NCBI RefSeq assembly: GCF_001708445.1 | Contig: NZ_CP015637.1 | Coordinates: forward strand, 4,527,001-4,591,000 | Direction: 5' to 3' | Length of the DNA: 64,000 nt | Source of the DNA: Pseudomonas fluorescens | GTDB taxonomy: Bacteria > Pseudomonadota > Gammaproteobacteria > Pseudomonadales > Pseudomonadaceae | Shown: in pieces, positions 9,129-17,812 of the stretch | Layout: every line of letters begins with the position of its first letter | Numbering within the stretch: position 1 is the first letter of the stretch | The notes under the pieces: generated by a model | Databases searched by the model: none | Seen by the model: only the letters and a program-made list of their open reading frames with translations | Told to the model about the DNA's origin: nothing | Program-made: the position numbers and the translations under genes

Positions 9129-10685
9129 CTAGACCTTGAAGCGCTCCACCAACCTTTCCAGTTCATGCCCCAGCCGTGCCAGCTCGTTACTCGACGCTGC
9201 GGTTTCTTCGCAGGTGTTGGCCGTCTGCTCGGAAATGTCGCGGACGTTGATCACGCTGCGATTGATCTCCTCGGTGACAGCGCTCTGTTGTTCGGCTGCC
9301 GTGGCAATCTGCTGGTTCATTGACTGAATGATCGAGACCTTGCCCGTGATGTTCTCCAGCGCATTGACCGCTCGATGGGTGCATTCCACGCTGCTTTCAC
9401 TCAGCAGCAGGCTGCTTTCCATACCGGAAGCCACGGCGTGGGTGCCGCTTTGGACGCCGGCGACCAGGGTTTCAATTTCTTCGGTGGAGCGCTGGGTGCG
9501 CAGGGCGAGGTTGCGGACCTCGTCCGCGACCACCGCAAACCCGCGACCAGCCTCTCCGGCGCGGGCCGCTTCGATGGCCGCGTTCAGCGCCAGCAGGTTG
9601 GTTTGCTGGGCCACGGCCTTGATCACATCCAGTACGCCGCCGATTTTGTCGCTTTGTTCCTGGAGATGGCGCACCGCGTCCGCCGACTGGTTGAGTTCTG
9701 CCGCCAATCGCTGGATTTGCGCGATGGCTTCGCCCACGATCCGTTCCCCTTCGCTGGCCTGCTGATCGGCGATGGATGCCGCCGCAGAAGCTTCTTCGGC
9801 ATTGCGTGCGACGTTGTGCACGGTGGCGGTCATCTCGTTCATTGCCGTGGCCACATGATCCGTTTCGGCTTTCTGGTTGCTGATGCCGGAATTGGTGTGC
9901 TCGGTGACCGCCGACAGCTGCTCGGCCGCGCTGGCCACCTGGATAACACCGGAGCGAATGCCGTCGATCAGTTCGTGGAGGTTGAGCATCATCTGCTGAA
10001 GGCCTGATTGCAGCTGGCCCAGTTCGTCACGCCGGTTGACCTGCAGATGCTCGGTCAAATCACCCTGGGCAATGCGGTTCACCGCCCGGAGCGTGTGTTG
10101 CAGTGGGTTCACGATTTGACGGGTGATGACCCACGCAGCGAGGGCGCCCAGCAACAGCGCCAAGGCCGCGACGAGCCCCAGCAGGGTCTTGGTGGAAGCG
10201 GCGTCGGCATCGCGTTTGGCATTTTGCGATTGAATGAGTTTTTGCGTGGTATCGAGCAGCAGGTCACCCAACTGGCCCATTCGTTTAAATAACGACGCTT
10301 GGTCAATGCCGGGGGTGGACAGGTCGTGCAGCAGCCCTCCGTACGCGGTGACCGCATTTTCCTGCTGTTGGATCAGGTCGGCATCCAGTGGGTCAATGAA
10401 CAGTGCCCGAATACTGTGCAGGTGGGCTGCGAGCTGATCCAGGGTTTGCTGCAACGGTTGATAGGCATTCGGCTGCGCGTTCGTACCGATGCGTAGACGA
10501 ATGATTCGCAAGTCTTTGGTGTAATCGCTGACCTGCGCAATTTTTTCAACTTTCAGCCCACGGTCCGTCAACGTCACCACGGCGTACCAGCCGGTCGCGG
10601 CCAGTAACAACGCAAGCCCCAGTACCAGACCGAACCCCCAACTTAATTTAGCACTGACTCGGATATTGCTGATCCAGCCGAACAT
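9129..10685 (-). CDS. Methyl-accepting chemotaxis protein
   Basis: Chemoreceptor of 518 residues. Helix 1 is at about residues 13-36, a helical periplasmic four-helix-bundle type domain spans about 37-175, helix 2 is at about 180-200, then a HAMP domain and a cytoplasmic coiled coil. The signalling tip [19 protein letters not shown] is intact. The protein ends in LVERFKV and lacks the C-terminal NWETF-type CheR tether. GGGAG precedes the ATG. It is monocistronic and lies next to the aromatic cluster, so attraction to an aromatic acid is conceivable but unproven. Confidence 0.93.
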   Translation of the reverse strand: MFGWISNIRVSAKLSWGFGLVLGLALLLAATGWYAVVTLTDRGLKVEKIAQVSDYTKDLRIIRLRIGTNAQPNAYQPLQQTLDQLAAHLHSIRALFIDPLDADLIQQQENAVTAYGGLLHDLSTPGIDQASLFKRMGQLGDLLLDTTQKLIQSQNAKRDADAASTKTLLGLVAALALLLGALAAWVITRQIVNPLQHTLRAVNRIAQGDLTEHLQVNRRDELGQLQSGLQQMMLNLHELIDGIRSGVIQVASAAEQLSAVTEHTNSGISNQKAETDHVATAMNEMTATVHNVARNAEEASAAASIADQQASEGERIVGEAIAQIQRLAAELNQSADAVRHLQEQSDKIGGVLDVIKAVAQQTNLLALNAAIEAARAGEAGRGFAVVADEVRNLALRTQRSTEEIETLVAGVQSGTHAVASGMESSLLLSESSVECTHRAVNALENITGKVSIIQSMNQQIATAAEQQSAVTEEINRSVINVRDISEQTANTCEETAASSNELARLGHELERLVERFKV

Positions 10686-11028
10686 ATGGACTCCCGGTAG
10701 TAACGCAGGTTGATAAGTGAGTTCTGAGTGTCGACCTTGAATCGCAATGCTTTAGCGTGAGTGTGACGGCGACACTATTACTCCGGCTGGTTTTGAGCAC
10801 TGCATGAAAAAATATCGAGAGGCGGAATGAAGGGCGGTAGTGCCACTGAAAGGTTAAAGCACCTTGTTTTTCGGGGGGGTGGAAAGATTGGCCAATTAAC
10901 CAAGTGCGTTTTCAGAAGGCTCATAGTGTGATCTTGTGCTTTAGTCGAATATTCAGGAAGGCCAGGTTCTGGTGAGCCCGAATAGAGAGCGACAACTTCC
11001 TGAAAGGGCCACGATCGTCATCATGAAT
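10686..11028. other. Intergenic stretch without a gene
   Basis: This 343-base stretch upstream of the chemoreceptor gene must hold its promoter, which I could not place with confidence. I saw no credible coding sequence, RNA gene or strong hairpin. Confidence 0.5.
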
Positions 11029-11262
11029 TTAATGGTTGATGGCTTTTTTCAGGTAGGAAAACAGCTGGTCCTGGCAAGCCCTGTAGTGATTTTCAAGGTT
11101 CTCGACCTCCCACATGCGGGCGAGCCAGACCTCATCGCAGGCCTCTTCTAAATGGTTTACGGTTGTCATCCAACTGGTTTGGGCGTTCAGCGTCGCCTGC
11201 ATTAATTGCAAGAACTCCTCATTAATGGGAAGGGTATTGGGTGTGGATTGTTTGAGGGGCAT
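11029..11262 (-). CDS. Small protein of unknown function (77 aa)
   Basis: Short acidic, helix-rich protein with many aromatic residues (WMTTVNHLEEACDEVWLARMWEVE). It has no signal peptide or membrane segment and resembles no family I can name. The start codon has a poor ribosome site. It stands alone between the chemoreceptor gene and the end of the sulfur operon. It may be real, but evidence is limited to the open frame and its protein-like composition. Confidence 0.45.
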   Translation of the reverse strand: MPLKQSTPNTLPINEEFLQLMQATLNAQTSWMTTVNHLEEACDEVWLARMWEVENLENHYRACQDQLFSYLKKAINH

Positions 11263-11544
11263 TAAAAGTACCAGGCAACAATTTTAATCAGGGTGGGGGT
11301 TTGTGCTGCCCACTATAAAACGCTGCTCGCAAAGGGCCATATTCGACGAATGGCTAACAAGTCGGGCACTCATAGTTGAATTTTTTAGGTGCGGGTATTC
11401 ATCCGCTGGATAATATCGTTGTGGTGATAATCATTATTTGTTGCATTAAACCGATGATTCGATTCAGCCGATAAGTTGAGCGCTTAAATAAACGCTCTTG
11501 AATGATCGGCTGCAACGCTATTGCTGTTGAGAGTGCAAACGCAA

Positions 11545-11963
11545 TCAACGACCGTGGCGGTTTTCCAGGGCCGTAAATAACAACATGCCACCCAGCATGG
11601 CCACCATGAACACCAACGCTTGCCAGTGCCCGGTCAGCAGGATGGCCACGGCCGGCCCAGGACAAATTCCGGCGATCCCCCAACCGATGCCAAATAACAG
11701 GCTGCCGCCGATCAGGCGCCGGTCCACTCACGCTTGGCAGGGAACTGCATGGGCGCGCCCAGGAGCGAACGGGCGTGTCGGCGTGCCCAGGTCAGCGGCC
11801 CAATCGCGACGGCAATGGCGCCGCCCATGACCAGCGCCAGGGACGGGTCCCAGGCCCCAGCCAAATCCAGGAACGCGAGCACTTTGCTCGGGTTGGCCAT
11901 GCCGGCCAGCAGCAGGCCCAGGCCGAACAGCAGGCCGGCGATGAATGCCGTGACTTTGAGCAT
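11545..11963 (-). pseudogene. YeeE/YedE-type (DUF6691-like) transporter half, frameshifted
   Basis: Second half of a YeeE/YedE-type sulfur-compound transporter. The first part (11963 down to about 11730) encodes a membrane protein starting MLKVTAFIAGLLFG and runs into TGA at 11712-11714. The remaining conserved part, with RRLIGGSLLFGIGWGIAGICPGPA, continues in another frame from about 11727 to 11545. Joining the frames near 11728 restores one protein of about 139 residues, so one base appears to be missing. The essential-looking CPGPA motif lies after the break. The ATG follows the stop of the preceding half by two bases. A real mutation and a sequence error cannot be distinguished here. Confidence 0.75.
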
Positions 11964-11965
11964 GT

Positions 11966-12400
11966 TCAAACCCCCAGTAGATGACGCAGCACAAACACCG
12001 TCAGGAATCCGCTGGCCATGAAACAAACCGTGGCGACCATTGAGCGCGGCGAAAGGCGTGATAAGCCACACACCCCATGGCCACTGGTGCAACCTGAGCC
12101 ATACCGCGTACCAACCCCCACCAGCACACCGGCGACGATCAGCCCGAGCCCGCCGCTCTGGAACTCAATCGCCGGCAGCGCGGCAAACAAGCCCCATAGC
12201 AGCGGCGCGACCAGCAGGCCCAGCAGAAACAGCGCTTTTTCACTTACGCCTTCGCCACCGCGCTGCAGCAGGCTGCCGATCAGGCCGCTGATGCCGGCGA
12301 TGCGGCCGTTGCCGACGGCGAACAGGCTGGCCGCCAGGCCAATCAATGCGCCGCCTGCCAGGGACGACCAGGGGGTGAAGTTGAGCCAGTCGACAGTCAT
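11966..12400 (-). CDS. YeeE/YedE family sulfur transporter, first half
   Basis: Membrane protein of 144 residues of the YeeE/YedE family, whose members import thiosulfate or related sulfane-sulfur compounds. The conserved cysteine signature [13 protein letters not shown] is present, and there are four to five hydrophobic helices. The ATG at 12400 has AGGAG seven bases upstream; an in-frame start at 12418 lacks one. It is followed directly by the second half, which here is frameshifted. Placement behind sulfide-oxidation genes supports a sulfur role. Confidence 0.85.
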   Translation of the reverse strand: MTVDWLNFTPWSSLAGGALIGLAASLFAVGNGRIAGISGLIGSLLQRGGEGVSEKALFLLGLLVAPLLWGLFAALPAIEFQSGGLGLIVAGVLVGVGTRYGSGCTSGHGVCGLSRLSPRSMVATVCFMASGFLTVFVLRHLLGV

Positions 12401-12470
12401 GGGGTTTCTCCTGTGCACATCTTGGGGGACTGGCGCGGTTCAGGCGCGCCTGAAAGTCGCTCGTTCAGGT

Positions 12471-13277
12471 TCATGTATTAATCGCCTTGACCAGCAGGGC
12501 CACCGCCACCAGCATCGACACGGCGGCAAACCCTCGTTGCAGGTGGGGCCCCGCCAGCCGAGCCGCGATCAGGCGTCCGCCGGCCATGCCAGACAATGCG
12601 CCCAGAGAGAACGGCAGCGCAATTGCCCACTGCAAATGCCCGGCCGCCGAACTGGCCGCAACGCCGGAAATGGACACCAGCGCTATCACCGCCAGGGACG
12701 TTGCCAGCACCGACTGCGTGGTCAAATTCGTGTATCGCTGCAGCGCCGGCACCATCACAAAGCCGCCCCCCACGCCGAGCAGGCCCGACAGCCCGCCCGC
12801 GACTATGCCAGACACGGCGAGCGCCCAGGCGCACGGCGCCGTCCAGTTCAGCTTTCCGCGCTGGGGGTTCAATACGCAAGGCGGCGGCTTGGGCGCGACG
12901 GCGGTCTTCGAGGCCGGGGAGGGCGGCAACGAGCGCTTGAATACCCGGAACGCCACGTACATCAGCACGCAGGCAAACAGGACCGTTAACGGACGATTCG
13001 GTGTGCGTTGTGCCAACCAAAGGCCCAGGGGCGAACAGACGATCCCCGCGGCCGCGATCAACAACGCGGCCTTGTAGCGGACGGTGCCGTTCTTGAGGCC
13101 CATCACCGCACCCAGGGTCGCGGCCAGCCCGACCGCCAGCAGGCCAATAGGCCCGGCCTCGGCCATGCTCAAGCCCGCCCCGAATACCAGTAACGGCACC
13201 GCGAGTATGCCGCCGCCGGCACCGGTCAGGGCCAGAATCACGCCCACCGTGAGCCCCAGCAGTAAGACGATGATCAT
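12471..13277 (-). CDS. TauE/SafE (TSUP) family exporter
   Basis: Membrane protein of 268 residues with about eight helices in two related halves. The glycine-rich stretches GAGGGILAVPLLVFG and GVGGGFVMVPAL mark the TauE/SafE family, whose members export sulfite or sulfoacetate. It starts 28 bases after the SQR fusion gene and belongs to the same operon. I infer removal of sulfite or thiosulfate produced by persulfide oxidation. Confidence 0.88.
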   Translation of the reverse strand: MIIVLLLGLTVGVILALTGAGGGILAVPLLVFGAGLSMAEAGPIGLLAVGLAATLGAVMGLKNGTVRYKAALLIAAAGIVCSPLGLWLAQRTPNRPLTVLFACVLMYVAFRVFKRSLPPSPASKTAVAPKPPPCVLNPQRGKLNWTAPCAWALAVSGIVAGGLSGLLGVGGGFVMVPALQRYTNLTTQSVLATSLAVIALVSISGVAASSAAGHLQWAIALPFSLGALSGMAGGRLIAARLAGPHLQRGFAAVSMLVAVALLVKAINT

Positions 13278-13305
13278 CTGAGTGTCCTTGCCTTCTGCGC
13301 GGCAT

Positions 13306-14976
13306 TCATTGGTCGGTCAACTCGGGTTTCGCCAGCCACTCCCGCCCCTTGAGCATGCCCTTCCAGTACAGCGGTGGAAGAATCCGCTCTTTGAGCAGCC
13401 AGGCCAGCCTGGAAGGTCGAGTGCCGTCGATCAGCCATGACGGGAAGCTGGGGGCCACCTTGCCGCCGTAGGTGAACTCCGCCAATACAATCTTGCCGCG
13501 CTCCACTGTCAGCGGGCAGGAGCCGTAACCGTCGTACTGGGCGACGCCGGTTGCCTTACCGAGTGCCGCCAACACGTTATGGGCCACCACCGGTGCCTGC
13601 TTGCGCGCGGCGGCGGCCGTCTTGGCGTTACTGGTGTTGGCTGCGTCGCCCAGGGCATGAATGTTGGCCCAGGTTTTATGGCGCAGCGTGGCGGGCTCGA
13701 CATCTACCCAACCCGCCGCGTCTGCCAGGGGGCTGACCCGAATGAAATCCGGCGCGATCTGCGGCGGCACCACATGCAGCAAATCAAACTCGCGCGTCAC
13801 CCGGCGAGCGCTGCCATCGGCGTGTACGCTGCTGAACGTGGCGGTGCGTGCCGGGCCATCGACGTGGGTGAGGGTATTGCCGAAATTCAGGTCGATCCCA
13901 TACGCCGTGACATATTCCATCAACGCCGGCACATAGTCGGCCACCCCGAACAGCACCGCGCCGGCGCTGTGGAACTCGATGTCGACGGCATCCAGCACAC
14001 CGCTGCGTTTCCAATGATCGGCCGACAAGTACATGGCTTTTTGCGGTGCCCCGGCACATTTGATCGGCATGGGCGGCTGCGTGAAAATCGCCCGGCCACC
14101 GCGCAAGTGTTGCACCTGTTCCCAGGTATAAGGCGCCAGGTGATACAGGTAATTGGAGGTCACGCCGTTGCGCCCCAGGGTCTCTGACAAGCCCTCGATG
14201 GCATGCCAATCGAGCTTCAGGCCAGGGCAGACGATCAGTTGCTCGTATTTGACCACCCGGCAGCCATCCAGAATGACCGCGTTTCTCTCGGGTTCGAAGG
14301 CCGCCACCGCGGCCTTGATCCAATGCACGCCGCGGGGCAGGGTGGCGCCCATGGTGTGGGCCGTTTGACGCGCATCGAACACACCGCCGCCGACCAGCGT
14401 CCAGCCAGGTTGGTAGTAATGCACATCGGCCGGGTCGACGATCGCGATGTCGAGCCCCGGCGCGCGGGCCAGCAGGCTGGAGGCGGTGGCGATACCCGCC
14501 GCGCCAGCGCCGATGATCACCACGGTGTGCTGCGCCTCAGCCACTTCGACCGGCGTGCGGCCCTGGTTCGCAATCCGCCGAATCACGCCTTTCATGTCGA
14601 AGCCGGCTTTTTTGGCGCTTTCGACGATGTGCGGCAGGTCGTGCTGACCTGCTTGTGACAGCGCCCACATCGTGGTCGAGCGCATACCGGAGCGGCAATA
14701 GGCCAACACCGGCTTGGGCAGCGTTTCCAACAGTTGGCCGAAGGCAATCCCTTGCTCGTCGGTGACTTTGCCCGATTCGGCGGGGAGGTAGTGCGCCTCG
14801 ATGCCGACCGCGTCGGCGGCGCGTTTGATTTCGGCAAACAACGGTTGGTCAGCGCCCTCACCATCGGGGCGGTTACACACGATGGCACGAAAGCCGGCGG
14901 CTTTCAGTTCGGCCAGTTGGCTGGGGAAAATCTGTTCTGATACTGATAGAGCAGGTGCAAGGCTGCGGATATCCAT
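13306..14976 (-). CDS. sqr: Phosphatase-like (DUF442/TIGR01244) domain fused to sulfide:quinone oxidoreductase
   Basis: Fusion protein of 556 residues. Residues 1 to about 110 form a tyrosine-phosphatase-like DUF442 domain with the Cys-X5-Arg loop CRSGMRS. From about residue 145 a flavoprotein starts with VVIIGAGAAGIATASSLL and resembles SQR-type pyridine nucleotide-disulfide oxidoreductases, which oxidise sulfide to persulfide and pass electrons to quinone. Further marks are VCPGLKLDW and, near the C-terminus, ALGDAANTSNAKTAAAARKQ. The gene lies between persulfide dioxygenase and the TauE-type exporter. The Cys loop of the fused domain could relay sulfur as a rhodanese would; that part is inference. 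Confidence 0.88.
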   Translation of the reverse strand: MDIRSLAPALSVSEQIFPSQLAELKAAGFRAIVCNRPDGEGADQPLFAEIKRAADAVGIEAHYLPAESGKVTDEQGIAFGQLLETLPKPVLAYCRSGMRSTTMWALSQAGQHDLPHIVESAKKAGFDMKGVIRRIANQGRTPVEVAEAQHTVVIIGAGAAGIATASSLLARAPGLDIAIVDPADVHYYQPGWTLVGGGVFDARQTAHTMGATLPRGVHWIKAAVAAFEPERNAVILDGCRVVKYEQLIVCPGLKLDWHAIEGLSETLGRNGVTSNYLYHLAPYTWEQVQHLRGGRAIFTQPPMPIKCAGAPQKAMYLSADHWKRSGVLDAVDIEFHSAGAVLFGVADYVPALMEYVTAYGIDLNFGNTLTHVDGPARTATFSSVHADGSARRVTREFDLLHVVPPQIAPDFIRVSPLADAAGWVDVEPATLRHKTWANIHALGDAANTSNAKTAAAARKQAPVVAHNVLAALGKATGVAQYDGYGSCPLTVERGKIVLAEFTYGGKVAPSFPSWLIDGTRPSRLAWLLKERILPPLYWKGMLKGREWLAKPELTDQ

Positions 14977-15028
14977 ACGTGTCTCCGTGATGGGGATTTT
15001 TCTTATGTGTTTTTTTGGGTAGGAAATG

Positions 15029-15907
15029 TCAGACGACGTTGAGGGGGATTTTCAGGTAGCGGGTACCGTTGGCTTCAGGCGCAGGCAAATGCCCGGCGCG
15101 TATGTTGACCTGGACTGAGGGCAGAATCAGGGTCGGCATGTCCAGCGCTGCATCGCGCTTGGTGCGCATTGCTACGAACGCCTCCTCGCTGATGCCATTA
15201 CGCACATGCACGTTGAGTTCGCGCTGTTCGGCAACGGTGCTGACGAATTGCACCTCGCGCCCGCCGGGCTGGTAGTCGTGGCACATGTACAGCAACGTCT
15301 GCGCGGGCAGGCTCAGGACTTTGTTGATGGACTGGAACAGCGTGCGCGCGTTACCGCCGGGGAAGTCACAGCGGGCGGTGCCGTAGTCGGGCATGAACAG
15401 GGTATCGCCGACAAACGCCGCCGTTTCGCTGCCATTACTGATCAGGTAGGTCATGCAGGCCGGCGTATGGCCGGGGGTATGCAACGTAGAGCAGTGCAGC
15501 GTGCCGATGCGGAACGTTTCCTCGTTGGCGAACAGGTGATCGAACTGGCTGCCGTCGCGGGGCATATCGCTGCCGGCATTGAACAGCGTGCCGAACACCT
15601 TTTGCACCGTCGAAATCTGGCTGCCGATGCCTATTTTTCCACCGAGCTTTTCCTTCAGGTAGGGCGCGGCGGTCAGGTGGTCGGCGTGGACGTGGGTCTC
15701 CAGAATCCACTCGACCTGCGCATTCAGCGCGTTCACCCGGGCTATCAGGCGGTCGGCAGAGGTGGTGGCGGTGTGGCCTGATTTGGGGTCGTAATCCAAA
15801 ACGCTGTCGATGATCGCGCAGTGGCGGGTGGCTTCATCCAGCACCAGATAGCTGACGGTATGGGTAGCAGGATCGAAGAAGCCTTCGACGTGAAGTTTGG
15901 CGCGCAT
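15029..15907 (-). CDS. Persulfide dioxygenase (ETHE1/Blh-type metallo-beta-lactamase fold)
   Basis: Protein of 292 residues that would oxidise glutathione persulfide to sulfite and glutathione. The metal site THVHADHL, the HTPGHTPACMTY segment, GDTLFMPDYGTARCDF and LLYMCHDYQPGG fit the ETHE1/PDO group rather than glyoxalase II. It is the first gene of the leftward operon, 51 bases upstream of the SQR fusion gene. A sigma-54-type promoter lies 57 bases upstream of the ATG, matching FisR control known for pdo-sqr in Cupriavidus. Confidence 0.9.
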   Translation of the reverse strand: MRAKLHVEGFFDPATHTVSYLVLDEATRHCAIIDSVLDYDPKSGHTATTSADRLIARVNALNAQVEWILETHVHADHLTAAPYLKEKLGGKIGIGSQISTVQKVFGTLFNAGSDMPRDGSQFDHLFANEETFRIGTLHCSTLHTPGHTPACMTYLISNGSETAAFVGDTLFMPDYGTARCDFPGGNARTLFQSINKVLSLPAQTLLYMCHDYQPGGREVQFVSTVAEQRELNVHVRNGISEEAFVAMRTKRDAALDMPTLILPSVQVNIRAGHLPAPEANGTRYLKIPLNVV

Positions 15908-15963
15908 GAACGGTCTCCTTGAGGGGGCTTTTTTACCGAGCCACTTAGACTAAGGACTGACAG

Positions 15964-15979
15964 TGCAATAAGTTTGCCA
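15964..15979 (-). promoter_or_regulatory. Sigma-54 promoter for the pdo-sqr operon
   Basis: On the minus strand the sequence TGGCAAACTTATTGCA matches the -24/-12 consensus TGGCACGNNNNTTGCW, with invariant GG and GC ten bases apart. The start point would be near 15953, giving a leader of about 45 bases. A sigma-54 activator gene is divergently oriented next to it. Confidence 0.75.
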
Positions 15980-16083
15980 GGCGATGGCGATCACCAAATC
16001 GTCTGATATCCAATTGATTTTATTGGGCTTTGTATTTGTGTATGGGCGTGTTCGGGCGTCTGTCGGATGGGGGTTTCTGCCAT

Positions 16084-16116
16084 TGGCAGTGCCTGTTGAC
16101 AGAGGTGGCAGTGCCA
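16084..16116. promoter_or_regulatory. Paired TGGCAGTGCC palindromes, candidate FisR activator sites
   Basis: TGGCAGTGCC (16084-16093) and TGGCAGTGCCA (16106-16116) repeat with 22-base spacing, about two helical turns. They lie about 105-150 bp upstream of the pdo sigma-54 promoter, a normal distance for enhancer sites, and just upstream of the regulator gene itself, allowing autoregulation. Related TGGCAG/CTGCCA arms occur upstream of the cyd operon. Confidence 0.5.
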
Positions 16117-16147
16117 CAACAGGATAGAAGAATGGATTCCAGGAGCC

Positions 16148-17476
16148 ATGATGAAGACTTTCCAGCCGACCCCCGCCAACGCCGTGCCCCCTCCGGATCA
16201 AGTGCAGTCGCTTGTTTCGTTTTTGGAGCACGAACCCAACCCCATGATCGTGCTTGATCCGGACTACAACATCCTGGCGGCCAACACGGCCTATCAGCGT
16301 CAGTTCGGCAGCGCCGACAAGCCCTTCATCGGGCATAAGTGCTATCAGATCTCCCACCATTACGACGTCCCGTGTGATCAGGCGGGTGAGAATTGCCCGA
16401 TGAAAAAAGCCCAGGAAATGCGTGGGCCGGATCGTGTCTTGCACATCCACCACACGCCTCGGGGGCCTGAGCATGTCGACGTGGAATTGCGCCCGATCCT
16501 TGACGAGCACGGGGTGATTACCGCCTATGTGGAGCGCCTGACACTGGTACGCAGCGCCTCGGCGCGCCCCAGCGACGAAGGGTTGGTCGGCTGTTCACCG
16601 GCTTTCAACCTCGCCCTGTCGGAGTTGCAACGGGTGGCGCCCTCCATGCTGCCGGTGCTGCTGCTGGGGGAATCGGGCACCGGTAAAGAGCTGTTCGCGC
16701 GCGCCGTCCATGAAACCAGCGAGCGGGCCGCCGGGCCGTTTGTGGTGGTGGATTGCTCGGGCTTGACCGAAACGCTGTTCGAGAGCGAGCTGTTCGGCCA
16801 TGAAAAAGGCGCCTTTACCGGCGCCGTCACGCGCAAGCCCGGCTTGGTCGAAACCGCCCAGGGCGGCACATTATTCCTGGATGAAATTGGCGATGTGCCG
16901 CTGGCCATGCAGGTGAAACTGTTGCGCCTGATCGAATCCTCGACTTATCGCCGGGTCGGCAGTGTCGAGACCTGTCACGCCAATTTCAGATTGATTGCCG
17001 CCACCCACAAACCGCTGGAAAAGATGATGGAAAAAGGCGAGTTCAGGCAGGACCTGTACTATCGCATCAGCGCCTTCCCGATTCACTTGCCACCCTTGCG
17101 TAACCGGGTCGAAGACATCGGCTTGCTGGCCAATTCCTTTCTGCAGCGTGGCGGTGCCGGCAAGCGCCGCCTGACCCTCGACCCTGAAGCCTTGGCAAGG
17201 CTCCAGCAGTACCCCTGGCCTGGCAATATCCGTGAGTTACGCAATGCGCTGGAAAGAGCCAGCCTGTTCGCTGACGACGGTGTCATCCGTGCCGTCCATT
17301 TACCCCAGGCATGCGTGGCGCTGCCGCCTCAGGCTGTGGCTTCGACCCCGTTCGACAGCAACACGCTGGCGCAGGCCCTGGCGACATTCAAAGGCACCCG
17401 CAGCGAGTTGGCCAGGCACCTGGGCATCAGTGACAGGACCTTGTACCGACGCCTGAAAGAACAGGGCCTGGCCTAG
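16148..17476 (+). CDS. fisR: Sigma-54-dependent activator, FisR-like sulfane-sulfur sensor
   Basis: Enhancer-binding protein of 442 residues. An N-terminal PAS-like sensory domain (about 20-140) precedes a AAA+ domain with Walker A GESGTGKE, the sigma-54 contact loop GAFTGA and Walker [12 protein letters not shown], then a Fis-type helix-turn-helix at the C-terminus ([19 protein letters not shown]). Cysteines at 65, 76 and 83 are spaced 11 and 7 apart, the same spacing as Cys53/64/71 of Cupriavidus FisR, which senses persulfide. A second ATG at 16151 fits the AGGAG site better. It faces away from pdo-sqr and precedes the cyd operon. Confidence 0.88.
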   Translation: MMKTFQPTPANAVPPPDQVQSLVSFLEHEPNPMIVLDPDYNILAANTAYQRQFGSADKPFIGHKCYQISHHYDVPCDQAGENCPMKKAQEMRGPDRVLHIHHTPRGPEHVDVELRPILDEHGVITAYVERLTLVRSASARPSDEGLVGCSPAFNLALSELQRVAPSMLPVLLLGESGTGKELFARAVHETSERAAGPFVVVDCSGLTETLFESELFGHEKGAFTGAVTRKPGLVETAQGGTLFLDEIGDVPLAMQVKLLRLIESSTYRRVGSVETCHANFRLIAATHKPLEKMMEKGEFRQDLYYRISAFPIHLPPLRNRVEDIGLLANSFLQRGGAGKRRLTLDPEALARLQQYPWPGNIRELRNALERASLFADDGVIRAVHLPQACVALPPQAVASTPFDSNTLAQALATFKGTRSELARHLGISDRTLYRRLKEQGLA

Positions 17477-17490
17477 GCAGTCTCCGACTG

Positions 17491-17529
17491 CCAGCGCGCT
17501 GCCAACCTGGCAGATTGGCAGCGCGCTGG
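17491..17529. repeat. 15-bp perfect inverted repeat between fisR and cydP
   Basis: CCAGCGCGCTGCCAA (17491-17505) and its exact complement (17515-17529) flank a nine-base loop, 14 bases after the fisR stop. As RNA it would form a strong hairpin and could end fisR transcription, but no T-run follows. As DNA it carries TGGCAG/CTGCCA arms like the sites upstream of fisR and lies about 80-120 bp before the cyd sigma-54 promoter, so it could be an activator site. Confidence 0.6.
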
Positions 17530-17548
17530 TCTGCCAATTCCCGCTTAA

Positions 17549-17562
17549 TTCAACCCGATCAA
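17549..17562 (+). promoter_or_regulatory. Weak Anr/FNR-like box upstream of cyd
   Basis: TTCAACCCGATCAA matches the Anr/FNR consensus TTGAYNNNNRTCAA with two mismatches in the left half. An AT-rich CATATAAAT at 17586-17594 is placed where a -10 would be if the box were centred near -41.5. Oxygen control of cytochrome bd by Anr is common, but this match is imperfect. Confidence 0.3.
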
Positions 17563-17608
17563 ATCGTAACTATCTGTTTTATAAGCATATAAATACAGAA
17601 TCAGGCCT

Positions 17609-17624
17609 TGGCATGCCCTGTGCT
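17609..17624 (+). promoter_or_regulatory. Sigma-54-type promoter of the cyd operon
   Basis: TGGCATGCCCTGTGCT has the invariant GG and GC at ten-base spacing and differs from the TGGCACGNNNNTTGCW consensus at two positions. The predicted start point is about 17634-17636, almost on top of the cydP ATG, so a transcript from here would be leaderless or nearly so for cydP. Confidence 0.55.
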
Positions 17625-17635
17625 AATTGCCTGGC

Positions 17636-17812
17636 ATGACCATTTCCGACAAACGCCTGCTACGCCATCTGCTCACCGCGGTGCTGATCAAGCTCGTGCT
17701 GCTGAGCGTGCTGTGGTGGCTGTTCGTCCGGGATTCGCACGTCACTGTCGACCCGAACACGGTCGGCAACCGATTCGGTGTACCCACCTCGACTCAAGGG
17801 GCAAGCAAGTGA
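17636..17812 (+). CDS. cydP: Cytochrome bd oxidase putative small subunit CydP
   Basis: Small inner-membrane protein of 58 residues with one hydrophobic helix (LLTAVLIKLVLLSVLWWLFV), like the CydP proteins found before cydA in Pseudomonas. The ATG at 17636 is preferred over an upstream TTG because the family begins with a short basic segment. Its TGA overlaps the GTG start of cydA, which implies translational coupling. Its exact role in the oxidase is not established. Confidence 0.75.
   Translation: MTISDKRLLRHLLTAVLIKLVLLSVLWWLFVRDSHVTVDPNTVGNRFGVPTSTQGASK

Noticed and set aside
11399..11731. 110-codon open frame over the end of the yeeE-like gene
   Set aside because: It is the third frame of the same membrane-protein region and runs into noncoding sequence; the conserved CPGPA frame ends at 11545.
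16106..16121. TGGCAGTGCCACAACA as a sigma-54 promoter for fisR
   Set aside because: The -24 part fits but the invariant GC at -12 is absent at the required spacing; a palindromic activator site explains it better.
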